Source: VBAS01 sp035318985
GTDB taxonomy: Bacteria; Bacteroidota; Bacteroidia; Chitinophagales; Chitinophagaceae
DNA length: 48,874 bases
Assembly (NCBI GenBank): GCA_035318985.1
Contig: DATHDP010000079.1
Location: 1-48,874, forward strand
Direction: 5' to 3'
Part shown: positions 8,346 to 18,108 of the stretch, piece after piece
Layout of the letters: every line of letters starts with the position of its first letter
Position numbering within the stretch: the first letter of the stretch is position 1
Made by a program: the position numbers and the translations under genes
Notes under the pieces: generated by a model
What the model was told of the DNA's origin: nothing
What the model saw: the letters and a program-made list of their open reading frames with translations, nothing else
The model's database searches: none

Positions 8346-8364
8346 ACAAGAGTGCGACGCAACA
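8346..8364. repeat. 19-bp dispersed repeat, copy 2
   Basis: ACAAGAGTGCGACGCAACA is identical to 227-245. It lies in the gap between the exported-protein gene start and the terminator of the TolB-like gene. Confidence 0.5.
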
Positions 8365-8401
8365 GGTGGTGATAAGAATTACAAATGCTGACTTAATAAA
8401 A

Positions 8402-8426
8402 TAAAAAACCTCTCATAACGAGAGGT
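8402..8426 (-). terminator. Terminator of the TolB-like gene
   Basis: ACCTCTC (8408-8414) pairs with GAGAGGT (8420-8426) around ATAAC. Read on the reverse strand, the stem is followed directly by a run of six T (8407-8402). It lies about 30 nt past the reverse-strand gene that ends at 8458. Confidence 0.8.
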
Positions 8427-8457
8427 CTTGTATAAATTTCAAATCTCAAATTTTAAA

Positions 8458-11400
8458 TTAAAAATCCAATCCCATTGCAAAATACCAAAGCGGTTTACCT
8501 TTGAAAACTCCGTTCATTTCCCAGGCAGTATCAAGACGCAGGAAATAACCAAGTATTGTACTGCGCACACCGAATCCATAACCACCGGCAAAAGGACCAA
8601 TACCACCAGCTTTTATTTTCACCACAACCGGGTTTCCTGGTTGGCTATACAATACAGAAGGTCTTTCTATTTTATCATATTTACCATTCCATGCAGTACC
8701 AAGATCAAAGAACTGCACCAACTGGAAGTTTCTTAAAAATGCATTATTGATCGGTTTATTAAATAAAGTGCTGAATACTGGCAAACGTAATTCACTATTG
8801 ATCACTGCCGCATTATTTCCATTAGCCACATTTTGATTGAAACCTCTCAGGTTAACAGCCAGCGATTGGAATGCATATTCGTAATCCGGATCGGGCTTAT
8901 TGGCGTCATTAAATTTTGGGAACAGGTCATTGTCAACACCGCCGGCATAGTAAATAATTTTTTGCGTACCCCATGAAAGATCAAACGCTCCACGCAATGC
9001 CCAAATGAAATTACGATAGATAGGAATAAACAATCTTCCATCACCACCGAAATTGAGTGAATATGGGTTATCAGCAGTAACGCCAGATTCTTTATTTACT
9101 TTGGAGTTCCAGTCAAAATAAAATTTATAACGCAATCCATACCAAATATTCAGTGCGGGATTAATGGCATCATCATATACATACTCTGCATGTAATATGG
9201 CATATTGCTTTTTAAAATCTTCTACCTCCAATGTTAAAGGCGGCTGGTTCAGATCATCAGCAAGGATCACCACTTTATCCGAACGGAAGGCAGCATTAAA
9301 ACGAATACTTCTTACACGGTCAAATGGATAAGAAACACCTCCCTGGTATAAGTTCGTAAATAATTTGGCGTTGTAAGAATTTCCATTTTGATCACCTGCA
9401 ACTACTTTTTGTGTACTCCTGTAATAAGTGGCACTATAATCAAGTCGTTTCTTTAAATACTGTGCAGTCATTACATATTCATTGTTCTTCAGATCTGTGC
9501 TCAGGCGAAAACCTCCGGAAAACTTCCAATCTTCCATTAGGTCAGAAGTTCCAACTCTTATCATACCATTAAACGGATCGCCATTGGCAAGTTGAATAGG
9601 ACCCGAGCCACCTGCATAAGTTTGATAACGGGTCATCAATACATTATTATTAAAACCGGCTACTACATAATCATTGAAAAATTTCGGCGGACGGTATTCA
9701 AACAATTTTGCGTCCTTTAATACCGGTTCTTTACCAGGCACTACCGCTGATTCCACTACGTTGCCGATCTGTGTCGAATCTTTTTTCTCATCCTTGAATT
9801 CATTTTCAAAGAAATCATTTTGCTTTTTTCCACTTGAATCGGGAGCATCTGGTATACTTATATCAAGTTTGCCTTCTTCCATTTTTTCTTCTTCCATTAC
9901 CTTCTTCATGTACTCTGTGGGCCTCGCTGATATATTGCGACGGCGCAAAGCACTTTCATCCACCTTAAGACGATAAAGGAATTTATAATCACCCTGTCTT
10001 ACTATTTCACTTACCTGCTGCTGATCGCCGGCAGTTCTTGTTTCCAATAAACTGCTTTGATAATTTGTAATTGGGAAAACATATGTGGAATCCTGTGTTA
10101 CAGAAACAAAACCTACTGAATCAATATCCGGTTTATCCCATTCTTTTAATAATGAATCCACATCTTTTAAACTGGGGTTGCGCAATACATCGCCGCCAAT
10201 AAACACCAATGTATCAAGCCCCGCTCTTTCAGTTCTGAAGAAACCTGCATAGCGGTTGGCAATTCCATTTTCATTACTTACAAAAGTGAAATGCGAAGTA
10301 TTGTATTGGGAAGGAAGACGGGCATCGCCTTGCTTCATATCTGTAAGTTGAGAGATCTGTTTGAATTCAGATTTGTTCCAATTGTCAACCAGGAAAATAT
10401 TGTAACGATTGTGCGGCAATGAATCATCAGAGCTTGCAGCAGTACCCGATGGCCTGTTGCTGGAGAAGATGATCCCGGTCTTATTTGGAAAAGCCACAAA
10501 AGATGCATCCAGATCATCATACACATCATTCGTTACCTGCTCCATTGTTTCTTTATCAATTTTATAAACGAAAATATCTGTCTGCCCACTCTTCACTGCG
10601 CTGAATAAAAGAGTATTTGCATCCAGCATGTATTTCATATCCTCTACCTGGCTGAATTTTTCAAGAATGGTTTTTGATATTTTAACCCTGTTCACCAGGT
10701 CATACACAAACAACTTCAGATCTCCTTTTTCCCAATACAATACAGCAAGCCTTGTTCCTTTTCCATCCCACGCCATTATCGGGTAGTTAGGATTCTTTTC
10801 ATCCTCTCTTGATCTTGCGCCGAATTTTACCAGCACTTTGCGGTTTGTAAAATTCTCATTCAGCACGATAGAATATTTTCCTTGTTTGAATTCCACCACG
10901 GCATAACTCATATTCCGGGGAACTGGATTCGCATTGAAACGGATAAAATCTTTTTTCTTGATATATTCACTTACTGATAACTGACCTTTTGGTGCTACTC
11001 TTCTCCCACGAATATCTTTTAAGTATTTCTGGCTTTCCTCTGCCATGAAATTAGTTAGCAGGGTTTTAAATTTCTTTTGTTTAGTAACACGATTGCATGC
11101 CGCATTCAGATTACGATAAATGCGGGCCAGGTAAAGCATATAAGTTGTTTTGCTTTTACCATATTTATCACCAACCCAACGCCAAAAAGCATGACCGGCG
11201 AGCAAAGGTTTTTCATGGGCAAACTGGTAGAAATTATTATAGCGACCGCTTAGTAAAGCAGATTTCAGATCATCATCCAGTTGAGCACTCCAGTTTTCAC
11301 CTGCATATGCAATGTATCCGTCGGTAAGCCATTGTGGTAGATCAAGCAATGCCTGGTTTGCGGCAAATTCTCCCAAATCATCTCCAAACAATACATTATC

Positions 11401-11838
11401 GACAAGCACTTTTGCAATACCTTGTCTTATTTGTCTTTTTAAGTTTTCATGATTGCCATCGAAGAACAAAATAATTTTATTATTCACCAGCTTGGTCACC
11501 CCCCCGGTGTTTTGCCAGTCAATGCCCAGTCCTATATTGCTTTGTTGGAATTCGTCAAAGTTGTTATACACAACAATGTTGGCACGGCGCTGCAAGCCAT
11601 ATTCAACAAATTCTTCAATGCTTGACAGTTCTCCTTCTGCCACTTGCGCCACATACTTGCCAAGCGCCAGGCCATCCTGGCTGAAATAGGTATTAAAATT
11701 TTCTGTCTGGTAAAATTTCCAAATGAACTTCTGGTATTGTACCCGGTTCTTTCCAAATTCCACCGCGTTCACTTGTGCATTAGTTTTCAGGGAGAAGAAA
11801 ACCACTGTAAAAAAGATAAGTCTGAATTCTTTCTTCAT
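8458..11838 (-). CDS. TolB-like beta-propeller protein with C-terminal outer-membrane barrel
   Basis: The product has 1126 residues. A signal peptide (about 1-21, ending KTNA-Q) precedes a region to about residue 290 with LPQWLTDGYIAYAGENW, which resembles a peptidase-MA-like fold without an HExxH motif. A WD40/PD40-like propeller follows at about 310-600 (AWDGKGTRLAVLYW, FVAFPNKTGIIFSSNRPSG). A charged linker (KVMEEEKMEEGKLD) leads into a C-terminal beta-barrel from about residue 740 to the end (WYFAMGLDF), similar to bacterial surface-antigen barrels. Homologues are annotated in Bacteroidota as TolB-like translocation proteins, but the peptidase-like, propeller and barrel combination differs from classical periplasmic TolB. 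It is a single-gene unit with its own terminator. Confidence 0.8.
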   Translation of the reverse strand: MKKEFRLIFFTVVFFSLKTNAQVNAVEFGKNRVQYQKFIWKFYQTENFNTYFSQDGLALGKYVAQVAEGELSSIEEFVEYGLQRRANIVVYNNFDEFQQSNIGLGIDWQNTGGVTKLVNNKIILFFDGNHENLKRQIRQGIAKVLVDNVLFGDDLGEFAANQALLDLPQWLTDGYIAYAGENWSAQLDDDLKSALLSGRYNNFYQFAHEKPLLAGHAFWRWVGDKYGKSKTTYMLYLARIYRNLNAACNRVTKQKKFKTLLTNFMAEESQKYLKDIRGRRVAPKGQLSVSEYIKKKDFIRFNANPVPRNMSYAVVEFKQGKYSIVLNENFTNRKVLVKFGARSREDEKNPNYPIMAWDGKGTRLAVLYWEKGDLKLFVYDLVNRVKISKTILEKFSQVEDMKYMLDANTLLFSAVKSGQTDIFVYKIDKETMEQVTNDVYDDLDASFVAFPNKTGIIFSSNRPSGTAASSDDSLPHNRYNIFLVDNWNKSEFKQISQLTDMKQGDARLPSQYNTSHFTFVSNENGIANRYAGFFRTERAGLDTLVFIGGDVLRNPSLKDVDSLLKEWDKPDIDSVGFVSVTQDSTYVFPITNYQSSLLETRTAGDQQQVSEIVRQGDYKFLYRLKVDESALRRRNISARPTEYMKKVMEEEKMEEGKLDISIPDAPDSSGKKQNDFFENEFKDEKKDSTQIGNVVESAVVPGKEPVLKDAKLFEYRPPKFFNDYVVAGFNNNVLMTRYQTYAGGSGPIQLANGDPFNGMIRVGTSDLMEDWKFSGGFRLSTDLKNNEYVMTAQYLKKRLDYSATYYRSTQKVVAGDQNGNSYNAKLFTNLYQGGVSYPFDRVRSIRFNAAFRSDKVVILADDLNQPPLTLEVEDFKKQYAILHAEYVYDDAINPALNIWYGLRYKFYFDWNSKVNKESGVTADNPYSLNFGGDGRLFIPIYRNFIWALRGAFDLSWGTQKIIYYAGGVDNDLFPKFNDANKPDPDYEYAFQSLAVNLRGFNQNVANGNNAAVINSELRLPVFSTLFNKPINNAFLRNFQLVQFFDLGTAWNGKYDKIERPSVLYSQPGNPVVVKIKAGGIGPFAGGYGFGVRSTILGYFLRLDTAWEMNGVFKGKPLWYFAMGLDF

Positions 11839-12188
11839 AAGATCTGTCCTGTTTCGTCTATAAATTAAAAATCGGATTTAAATAAAGTATAGTTGCTGCA
11901 ATAGACTTATAAGTTTTGTTGCGAGGCGAAGCCGAAGCAATCTCCTCAAATTATCTGTTTGTTATCGGCATTCGAGCCTTGATTAGACTTCCGTTGCGAC
12001 GCTCCGTTTAACTTCCTGTAATTCTGATCGCCATCCCACTCTTTTATGATGCAATATGCACTCATAAATTCATAAACACGGCAAACAAAAAGGCATTTCT
12101 TATTTTTGGTTTGTGTGTTTGCTAAACCTTCCACCAAAGCGGAGAGATTTGGAGCGGCTTTTGATTTTAAAAGTACAGAAAAACCTCG
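11839..12188. repeat. Gene-free stretch with two REP-like repeats
   Basis: No supported gene lies here. At 11918-11945 is a GTTGCGAGGCGAAG / CCGAAGCAATCTCC tract of the kind dispersed between genes in many Bacteroidota genomes. At 11993-12008, GTTGCGACGCTCCGTT is identical to 40493-40508. The rest is AT-rich and holds the upstream regions of the divergent TolB-like and MBL genes. I see no convincing promoter box. Confidence 0.5.
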
Positions 12189-12833
12189 ATGTTAAGCGTT
12201 AAGACATTTACATTTAATCCCGTCCAGGAAAATACCTACGTTTTATATAACGAAGCAGGTGTGTGCTGCATTATTGACCCGGGTTGTTATTTTCAGCAAG
12301 AGCAGGATGAGTTAAAGAACTTTATTGAAGAAAAGGCCCTTCAACCACAATTGCTGCTTAATACGCATTGCCATCTCGATCATGTATTTGGCAACAAATG
12401 GGCTGCCAAAAAATGGGATCTCATTCTTCATATCCATGAAAAGGAAAAACCGGTGCTTGATTTTGCTCCGCAAAGCGGGGAAATGTGGCAAATGCCTTGT
12501 GAAAATTATGTTGGGGAGCTGATCTATTTAAAAGAAGGAACAAACATCAAATTGGGAAATGATGAACTGGAGATCCGTTTTGCTCCCGGTCATTCACCGG
12601 GCAGTGTTTGTTTTTATCATGAAGCTGGTGGTTTTGTTATCGGCGGCGATGTTTTATTTAATGGCAGTATTGGCCGTACTGATCTGCCCGGAGGTGATTT
12701 CAAAATTTTATTTAATAGCATTCAAACCCAGCTATTCACTTTGCCTGACGAAACAAAAGTTTATTCCGGTCATGGCCCAATGACGACGGTAGGTTTTGAG
12801 AAAATGAATAATCCTTTTGTGAAGTTGTATTAA
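12189..12833 (+). CDS. MBL-fold metallo-hydrolase, glyoxalase II-like
   Basis: The 214-residue product is a single metallo-beta-lactamase domain. Metal ligands are visible: H60, H62, D64 and H65 in THCHLDH, H135 in GHSPGS, D154 in GGDVLF, and H195 in YSGHGPMT. The GRTDLPGGD segment is typical of the small glyoxalase-II-like hydrolases that cleave thioesters or related substrates. There is no C-terminal substrate domain of classical GloB, so the true substrate is uncertain. It is a cytoplasmic protein with no signal peptide. The gene overlaps the convergent reverse-strand gene by 4 nt. Confidence 0.88.
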   Translation: MLSVKTFTFNPVQENTYVLYNEAGVCCIIDPGCYFQQEQDELKNFIEEKALQPQLLLNTHCHLDHVFGNKWAAKKWDLILHIHEKEKPVLDFAPQSGEMWQMPCENYVGELIYLKEGTNIKLGNDELEIRFAPGHSPGSVCFYHEAGGFVIGGDVLFNGSIGRTDLPGGDFKILFNSIQTQLFTLPDETKVYSGHGPMTTVGFEKMNNPFVKLY

Positions 12834-13669
12834 TGATTTTTATTTTTGTTTTTGGACATTTTTAGGTTGCATTGAATACTTACTCTGAAGATCATTGACC
12901 CATAATTCGGAAGTTTTTCTTTATGGGTAGTAATATAGATTCCATTATTTAAGAATTGAGCATCTGTTTGTTCAGCATAAGGGTAGGTTATAGGAATTGA
13001 TATACCTCCTTGTAAAAGCAGTTTAAACGATTTGTGTTGGAGACCAAGTCCCTGGATTAATTCAGTAGCGACTCCGTAATAATTTTTTACAGTGCTGATC
13101 GGGTGATAATTAAAAGATGCATTATCGTAAAAAGAAAGAGTATCATATTTATAATAACTTAACCGAAAACCAAATGAGAATTCTACAACCTGGTTCTGAG
13201 TGATCAGGTTGGATCCAAGGAAAAGAGAATTGAATTTTCCATAGGTAAATTGTGCTGTTGCTGGGTCTGGTCTGTTAGTGTCGATAAAATCCCAATAGTT
13301 GTCTATTTTATTTTTTGAATAACCAAGATATACTTCAAGCTTACCCATCCAGGGCTTATTAATTTTTTTGTAGTATCCGAATTGGGCAGAAAATGAAGCA
13401 TTATTGTTATATATGCCATAGCATGAAAGAATTGTTGATCTTTCTTCATACCAGTTATTAATACCATAAGCAAACAGGCTATAAAAATGTTTTGAAAATG
13501 AATAAGAAAAATTTGCATCATAACCATTGCCTTTCGCAATAGATAAGCTGATTTCCTTTTTATTATCAAAGTCAGAAATTTGATAGGCACTGGGGATATA
13601 AAATCTTTTCTGCGTAAAGCTGATGAATGGATAGATTATCAAAGTCAATAGAATAAGGATATTTTTCAT
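12830..13669 (-). CDS. Hypothetical outer-membrane beta-barrel-like protein
   Basis: The 279-residue product has a signal peptide (MKNILILLTLIIYPFISFTQ). Alternating aromatic/polar beta-strand segments follow (DANFSYSFSKHFYSLFAYG, ASFSAQFGYYKKI, VVEFSFGFRLSYYKY, FKLLLQGGISIPITY, SMIFRVSIQCNL), consistent with a small barrel of about 10-12 strands. The C-terminus is lysine- and asparagine-rich (KMSKNKNKNH) instead of ending in an aromatic residue, which is unusual for a barrel. No named family is recognised. Confidence 0.6.
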   Translation of the reverse strand: MKNILILLTLIIYPFISFTQKRFYIPSAYQISDFDNKKEISLSIAKGNGYDANFSYSFSKHFYSLFAYGINNWYEERSTILSCYGIYNNNASFSAQFGYYKKINKPWMGKLEVYLGYSKNKIDNYWDFIDTNRPDPATAQFTYGKFNSLFLGSNLITQNQVVEFSFGFRLSYYKYDTLSFYDNASFNYHPISTVKNYYGVATELIQGLGLQHKSFKLLLQGGISIPITYPYAEQTDAQFLNNGIYITTHKEKLPNYGSMIFRVSIQCNLKMSKNKNKNH

Positions 13670-13823
13670 AATTGAAAAAATTTAGGAGATAAATTATTTA
13701 AGCCTGGTACTAAAGTAGAATCAGCCACTACTTATTCCTTGGCGAATTTTGCATTGCAAAAAGTGGATTTGCAGAAAATGCAAATAAGAAATGATCGAAC
13801 CGTTTCGATTCTAAGTCAGAAGA

Positions 13824-15341
13824 TTATATTGGTTTTGCGGCGAAGTATTTGCCGATATAAGGAAACCGTTGCAGCTCTTTCTTTTCAATCCTTGAAACAA
13901 AAAAAGCAAACAATAATAAAAGTAAAGTAGCAGAACCAATGCTAAACCAGATATTATCGTAAAGCATCAACAGACCTCGATGAACTAAATATATCAACAC
14001 CACCAAAACAAGATAGGAGATGAGTTTTTTCTTTGCATAAGGCACTGGATAATGTTTCTGTCCCAGCATATAGCTGATGATCATCATAAATAAATAACAA
14101 CAGAACGTAGCGATGGCAGCTCCGAGATAATGAAGTTTTGGAATAAGGATAATGTTTAGTACAACTGTGATCACTGCGCCAACAAAAGTGATCATTGCAC
14201 CGGTCATGTTTTTATTTGTCAGTTTATACCAAATGCTCAGGTTATAATAAATACCTAAAAAAATATTTCCAAGAGCAAGGATCGGTACAATATATATTCC
14301 TTCACCCCATTCTTTTGATTTTAATGTGATCACCCATTCCAGCACATCGCGGTAAAGCCCGATGAACAAAAACATAAAGCAACAAGCGATCACAAAAAAT
14401 TTCATCACTCTTGCATAAACACGTTGTGGGTTTTCTTCTGTTGACCGGTTAAAGAAGAATGGCTCAGCCGCCATTCGGAATGCCTGTATCATTACCGTTA
14501 CTAAAACTGCAAGTCGATAGAGGTTTCCAAAAATTCCAAGCTCTTTATCTGCCTCCGCAGGTGATACTTCAACCACATGCCTGTAAACTAAGCGACTCAG
14601 CATATCATTTATCATTCCACCCAGGCCAACAATGATCAATGGATAACTATACTCCATTACTTTTTTCCAAAGTTTCGTATTGAAGTTGAACTCAAGATCT
14701 TTGAATTCCTTCCAAAGCAATAAAAAAGTAAATATGCTTCCGCAAACATTTCCTAATAGGTAAAAACTTATCGGGTCAGTCTTATCAAAAATAAAACCGA
14801 GAAAACTGTCCGGGTTTTTTTTCAGATAATCCGGCAGTAATCCAAGAGCAAGGATCACCACCAAAATATTTACCACGATGCCGGCTACCCGAACAAATGC
14901 ATACTTTCTGGGACGGCCTTCTTGTCTCAGTTTGGCAAATGGTAAAGTTGCCAGCGTATCAAAGAAAATGATCCAGCACATCCACGTTACATATTGTGGG
15001 TGCTTTTCAAGTCCCGCTGCACTTGCAATAGAAGGACGGAAAAAAAGAAGAATAACTGTAAATAAAATGGTCGTTAAAAAAATTGAAAGAGTAAGTGTGC
15101 TATAGAGCTTCTTTTTATCTTCTGATTGTGAAAATCGAAAATAAGCTGTCTCCATTCCATAGGTGAACAACACATTTAAAAAGGGAATAATTGCGTAAAC
15201 CTGGGTAAGATCTGCCGTGGTACCAGCATGCGAAAAAATAAATGGCAGGCTCAGATTCATCAGGTAACCGAGAAAACGACTGGCAATTGTGGGCACTCCA
15301 TACCATATAGTTTGCCCGGCTAGTTTTTTTATACCACTCAA
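13824..15341 (-). CDS. Oligosaccharide flippase / polysaccharide biosynthesis membrane protein
   Basis: The 505-residue product has about 14 transmembrane helices and belongs to the Wzx/MurJ-like MOP superfamily. Typical features are the N-terminal LAGQTIWYGVPTIASRFLGY, TYGMETAYFRFSQ, FRMAAEPFFFNRS in the middle and repeated helix pairs to the basic C-terminus. Such proteins flip undecaprenyl-linked sugars across the inner membrane for O-antigen, exopolysaccharide or peptidoglycan assembly. No glycosyltransferase genes lie nearby, so the exact lipid-linked substrate cannot be inferred. The gene is divergent from the exported protein at 15455. Confidence 0.85.
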   Translation of the reverse strand: MSGIKKLAGQTIWYGVPTIASRFLGYLMNLSLPFIFSHAGTTADLTQVYAIIPFLNVLFTYGMETAYFRFSQSEDKKKLYSTLTLSIFLTTILFTVILLFFRPSIASAAGLEKHPQYVTWMCWIIFFDTLATLPFAKLRQEGRPRKYAFVRVAGIVVNILVVILALGLLPDYLKKNPDSFLGFIFDKTDPISFYLLGNVCGSIFTFLLLWKEFKDLEFNFNTKLWKKVMEYSYPLIIVGLGGMINDMLSRLVYRHVVEVSPAEADKELGIFGNLYRLAVLVTVMIQAFRMAAEPFFFNRSTEENPQRVYARVMKFFVIACCFMFLFIGLYRDVLEWVITLKSKEWGEGIYIVPILALGNIFLGIYYNLSIWYKLTNKNMTGAMITFVGAVITVVLNIILIPKLHYLGAAIATFCCYLFMMIISYMLGQKHYPVPYAKKKLISYLVLVVLIYLVHRGLLMLYDNIWFSIGSATLLLLLFAFFVSRIEKKELQRFPYIGKYFAAKPI

Positions 15342-15454
15342 AGGATTTGGGATATTTCAGCAAATGTACTCTTTGACTCCTGATTAAGCAATTGCCTGAG
15401 ATGAAAGCCGTGTTCAGTTTTTTCTTTATCTTATCTTTAACCAAAACAACTGCC

Positions 15455-16096
15455 ATGAGAAAGTTGATCCTCTTAACTATCTTTTTACCTATATCATTTC
15501 TTTTAAAAGCACAGGCTCACGAAGGAACTATTGAATACAACAAAGGAAAGCAAGCCTGCATTGTAATGGAATATAATTATCCGCCGGAAGCTGTTGAAAA
15601 TGCCATGCGAGCAAAACTTTTAAAATTAGGTTATGGAGGCAAGGAAGAAAAGGGAATGTTTAATAAAGACAAAGGTTTCAGGGTGTACAAGGAAACGACA
15701 GTGGGCGAAATAAGTCCAAACAAATATGATTATGCAATTAATATAGAACGGAAAAGCCATAAGGAGGCTGATGAAACTATTGTAAGCCTTGTTATATTCA
15801 AAGATGACGCTAATGCATTATCGAAGTTGAGTAGCGAGGAGCTTGAGAAAGTAAAATCTTTTTTAAATAACCTTTTACCAGAAGTGGAAGCTTCAAATCT
15901 TGAGATCCTGATCGGTGGACAAATTCTTTCACTAGAGAAAGCAGATAAAAAATTAAAAACTCTCCAGGATGAGAATAAAAAATTACAGGAGGCGCTTGAA
16001 AAAAATATAAAAGACCAGGAATTACAAAAAAAGGAAATTGAAAACCAGAATAAGTCGCTTGATTCTTTAAAAGGAAGAAGAAAAACCTCGGCTTAA
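15455..16096 (+). CDS. Hypothetical exported coiled-coil protein
   Basis: Starting at MRKLILLTIFLPISFLLKAQA gives a 213-residue product with a clear signal peptide. An upstream in-frame start at 15392 would add a second hydrophobic stretch and is rejected. The first part (about 25-140) is a compact alpha/beta region (IEYNKGKQACIVMEYNYPPE). The C-terminal 65 residues form a charged coiled coil (LEKADKKLKTLQDENKKLQ) ending in a basic tail. No enzymatic motif is seen. Its stop codon abuts that of the convergent peroxidase gene with no gap. Confidence 0.65.
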   Translation: MRKLILLTIFLPISFLLKAQAHEGTIEYNKGKQACIVMEYNYPPEAVENAMRAKLLKLGYGGKEEKGMFNKDKGFRVYKETTVGEISPNKYDYAINIERKSHKEADETIVSLVIFKDDANALSKLSSEELEKVKSFLNNLLPEVEASNLEILIGGQILSLEKADKKLKTLQDENKKLQEALEKNIKDQELQKKEIENQNKSLDSLKGRRKTSA

Positions 16097-17140
16097 TTAA
16101 TGAGTTTGATAGAAACGCAGATCTTTTGTAAGTGTAGAATCGGTCAGTGCTCTTAAAAAAGCAACAAGGTCAATGATCTCATTGCTGTTAAAATGAATTC
16201 CATTTGTTAAAGAAGGATCAAGTGTAGAACTCTGCTGAATATTATTTCCATAATGTTCAATGCATGCTTTCAAACTTTGGTAACGGCCATCATGCATGTA
16301 GGGGAATGTTATAGAAACATTTCTCAGCGATGGCACTTTGAATTTTAATGAATCTTCTTTTTTACCTGTAACCAGAAACCTTCCATAATCATTTAAGTAA
16401 GGACTAACCGAGAGACCGTTATTCCTGTATGAATAATCAGTGAACATTGGTTCAGGATGACAGGATGCACACTTGGTTTTATAAAGCTGGTAACCTCTTA
16501 GCTCAAAATCTGTGTAGACATTCTCACCTCTTTTCACCTGGTCGTATTTTGAATTGGCAGTGATCATTGACACGGTAAATTGCGCCAATGCTTTTTGCAT
16601 TCTTTCAATCGTTATTTCTTCTGTGCCAAATGCAGCTTTGAACATTTGCAGCGTATGCGGGTCTTTCCGAAGTTTGGTCAATACATTTCCGATCTCTTCT
16701 GCCATTTGATTCGGCGCTTGTATCGGATCCAAACATTCATCTTCCAAGCTTTTAAATTTTCCATCAGTATGAAATGCATCTTTCCATGCCAGATTAAAAA
16801 GTGGCGTTGCATTCCTGTTTGAATGCTGATTGTTATAGCCATGGCTCAGATCATGATCATAAGTGCCAAATACAGCAACCTGGTGATGGCAGGAAGCACA
16901 TGGGTAATTACCATCTTTGGAAAGACGGCCATCATAAAACAACATTTTACCAAGTTGAAAACCTTCTTCTGTCAATGGATTTCTTGAAAAATCATAGCGA
17001 GGTGCGGGAAAGCCGGCAGGTATTGCAAATGTCAAACCTGTTTTGCCGGGTACATCTTCCTGTCCTTTTCTGCAGGCATTAATTAAGAAGTTTCCGGAAA
17101 GGGTTACAAGAAAAATTATAATGGTCAGTCTCCACTTCAT
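16097..17140 (-). CDS. Di-heme cytochrome c peroxidase family lipoprotein
   Basis: The 347-residue product has a lipoprotein-type signal ending at C23 (GNFLINAC). Two c-type heme attachment motifs are present: C81-x2-C84-H85 (YPCASCHHQ) and C224-x2-C227-H228 (KTKCASCHPE). The HGYNNQHSNRNATPLFN segment and the C-terminal HDGRYQSLKACIEHYG are characteristic of the bacterial CcpA/MauG superfamily. Such enzymes reduce hydrogen peroxide or oxidise substrates in the periplasm. Lipid anchoring, probably to the outer membrane, is inference. The gene has no visible partner on the same strand. Confidence 0.88.
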   Translation of the reverse strand: MKWRLTIIIFLVTLSGNFLINACRKGQEDVPGKTGLTFAIPAGFPAPRYDFSRNPLTEEGFQLGKMLFYDGRLSKDGNYPCASCHHQVAVFGTYDHDLSHGYNNQHSNRNATPLFNLAWKDAFHTDGKFKSLEDECLDPIQAPNQMAEEIGNVLTKLRKDPHTLQMFKAAFGTEEITIERMQKALAQFTVSMITANSKYDQVKRGENVYTDFELRGYQLYKTKCASCHPEPMFTDYSYRNNGLSVSPYLNDYGRFLVTGKKEDSLKFKVPSLRNVSITFPYMHDGRYQSLKACIEHYGNNIQQSSTLDPSLTNGIHFNSNEIIDLVAFLRALTDSTLTKDLRFYQTH

Positions 17141-17172
17141 TCAGACTGTAAATTTAAGCAATACATGCTGCA

Positions 17173-17583
17173 TTACATATTATGAGGATCTACTCTTCTT
17201 CGGCCTTCTTTTATGTCGCCTTTTTTCTTTTTGCCATCTAAACGTTTTTCTTTTGCAGCCTTACTTATTTTGGTTGGTTTGCGTTTTTTCTTTTTTTCCA
17301 AAGCTTTTGCCACAAGCTCATTTATTTTACGGATCACTTCATCTTTGTTCTCAAGCTGTGTTCGATAAGTTTGTGATTTTACGAATAGCATTCCTTCATT
17401 ATTGATACGATTGGAAAGCTTCTCAGTGATCTCCAATTTCTGCTCATCGGCAAGAATTTGTGATGCATTGATATCAAAATATCCAATAACGGCAGTCTCT
17501 ACTTTGTTAACGTTTTGGCCGCCCTTACCGCCGCTGCGTGTAGTTTGAAAAATTATTTCCGGTGCCAGGTCAATTGAAGTCAT
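17173..17583 (-). CDS. arfB: Alternative ribosome-rescue factor (peptidyl-tRNA hydrolase) ArfB
   Basis: The 136-residue product matches ArfB/YaeJ. The catalytic GGQ is at residues 21-23 in TTRSGGKGGQNVNKVET. The compact release-factor domain continues to about residue 100, and a strongly basic C-terminal tail (KKKKRKPTKISKAAKEK) would enter the empty mRNA channel of a stalled ribosome. ArfB hydrolyses the peptidyl-tRNA of non-stop complexes. It is divergent from dtd, another translation quality-control gene, with only 43 nt between the start codons. Confidence 0.92.
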   Translation of the reverse strand: MTSIDLAPEIIFQTTRSGGKGGQNVNKVETAVIGYFDINASQILADEQKLEITEKLSNRINNEGMLFVKSQTYRTQLENKDEVIRKINELVAKALEKKKKRKPTKISKAAKEKRLDGKKKKGDIKEGRRRVDPHNM

Positions 17584-17605
17584 AGACGAATGGTCAATAT
17601 ATTTG
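17574..17605 (+). promoter_or_regulatory. Putative promoter of dtd
   Basis: TATATTTG at 17598-17605 matches the Bacteroidota -7 consensus TAnnTTTG. TTG at 17574-17576 is 21 nt upstream. The dtd ATG follows 21 nt after the -7 box. The promoter overlaps the 5' end of the divergent arfB gene. Confidence 0.45.
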
Positions 17606-17626
17606 TAAATAGCAAAGGTACAAATT

Positions 17627-18079
17627 ATGAGAGCCGTTATTCAAAGGGTAAGCAAAGCAAGTGTAACTATTGATAATAAAATTAATTCTCAAATAGAGAA
17701 TGGATTGCTTGTGTTGGTAGGAATTGAAGATGCAGATACTATGGAAGACATTGAATGGCTTTCCGGTAAAATTGTAAACCTTAGAGTTTTTAATGATGAT
17801 GATGGAGTAATGAACGTTTCTGTAAAAGATATTAATGGAGATATTCTTGCCGTAAGCCAGTTTACATTACATGCTTCTACTAAAAAAGGAAACAGGCCCT
17901 CTTATATAAAAGCAAGCAAGCCTGAATTTGCTATTCCCATGTATGAAAAATTTATAAAACAACTTTCAAATGATCTTGGAAAAACTGTAAGTACAGGAGT
18001 GTTTGGAGCAGATATGAAAGTGGAGCTAATAAACGATGGACCAGTTACTATTGTGATCGATACTAAAAACAAAGAATAA
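17627..18079 (+). CDS. dtd: D-aminoacyl-tRNA deacylase
   Basis: The product has 150 residues, the normal length for DTD. It starts with the hallmark MRAVIQRVSKASV. The active-site signatures SQFT (residues 77-80) and GPVT (138-141, in INDGPVTIVID) are both intact. DTD removes D-amino acids and glycine mischarged on tRNA and acts as a homodimer in the cytoplasm. Its closest neighbour is arfB, transcribed the other way. Confidence 0.95.
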   Translation: MRAVIQRVSKASVTIDNKINSQIENGLLVLVGIEDADTMEDIEWLSGKIVNLRVFNDDDGVMNVSVKDINGDILAVSQFTLHASTKKGNRPSYIKASKPEFAIPMYEKFIKQLSNDLGKTVSTGVFGADMKVELINDGPVTIVIDTKNKE

Positions 18080-18108
18080 TTTATTCACCACTCACCACTG
18101 ACAAATCA

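Noticed and set aside
13739..13930. Forward reading frame of 63 codons in the gap before the flippase end
   Set aside because: More than half is antisense to the flippase gene, and it has no recognisable sequence.
17173..18079. arfB/dtd divergent pair as a new translation-rescue system
   Set aside because: Both are standard single-domain housekeeping proteins, and adjacency alone does not show a joint function.
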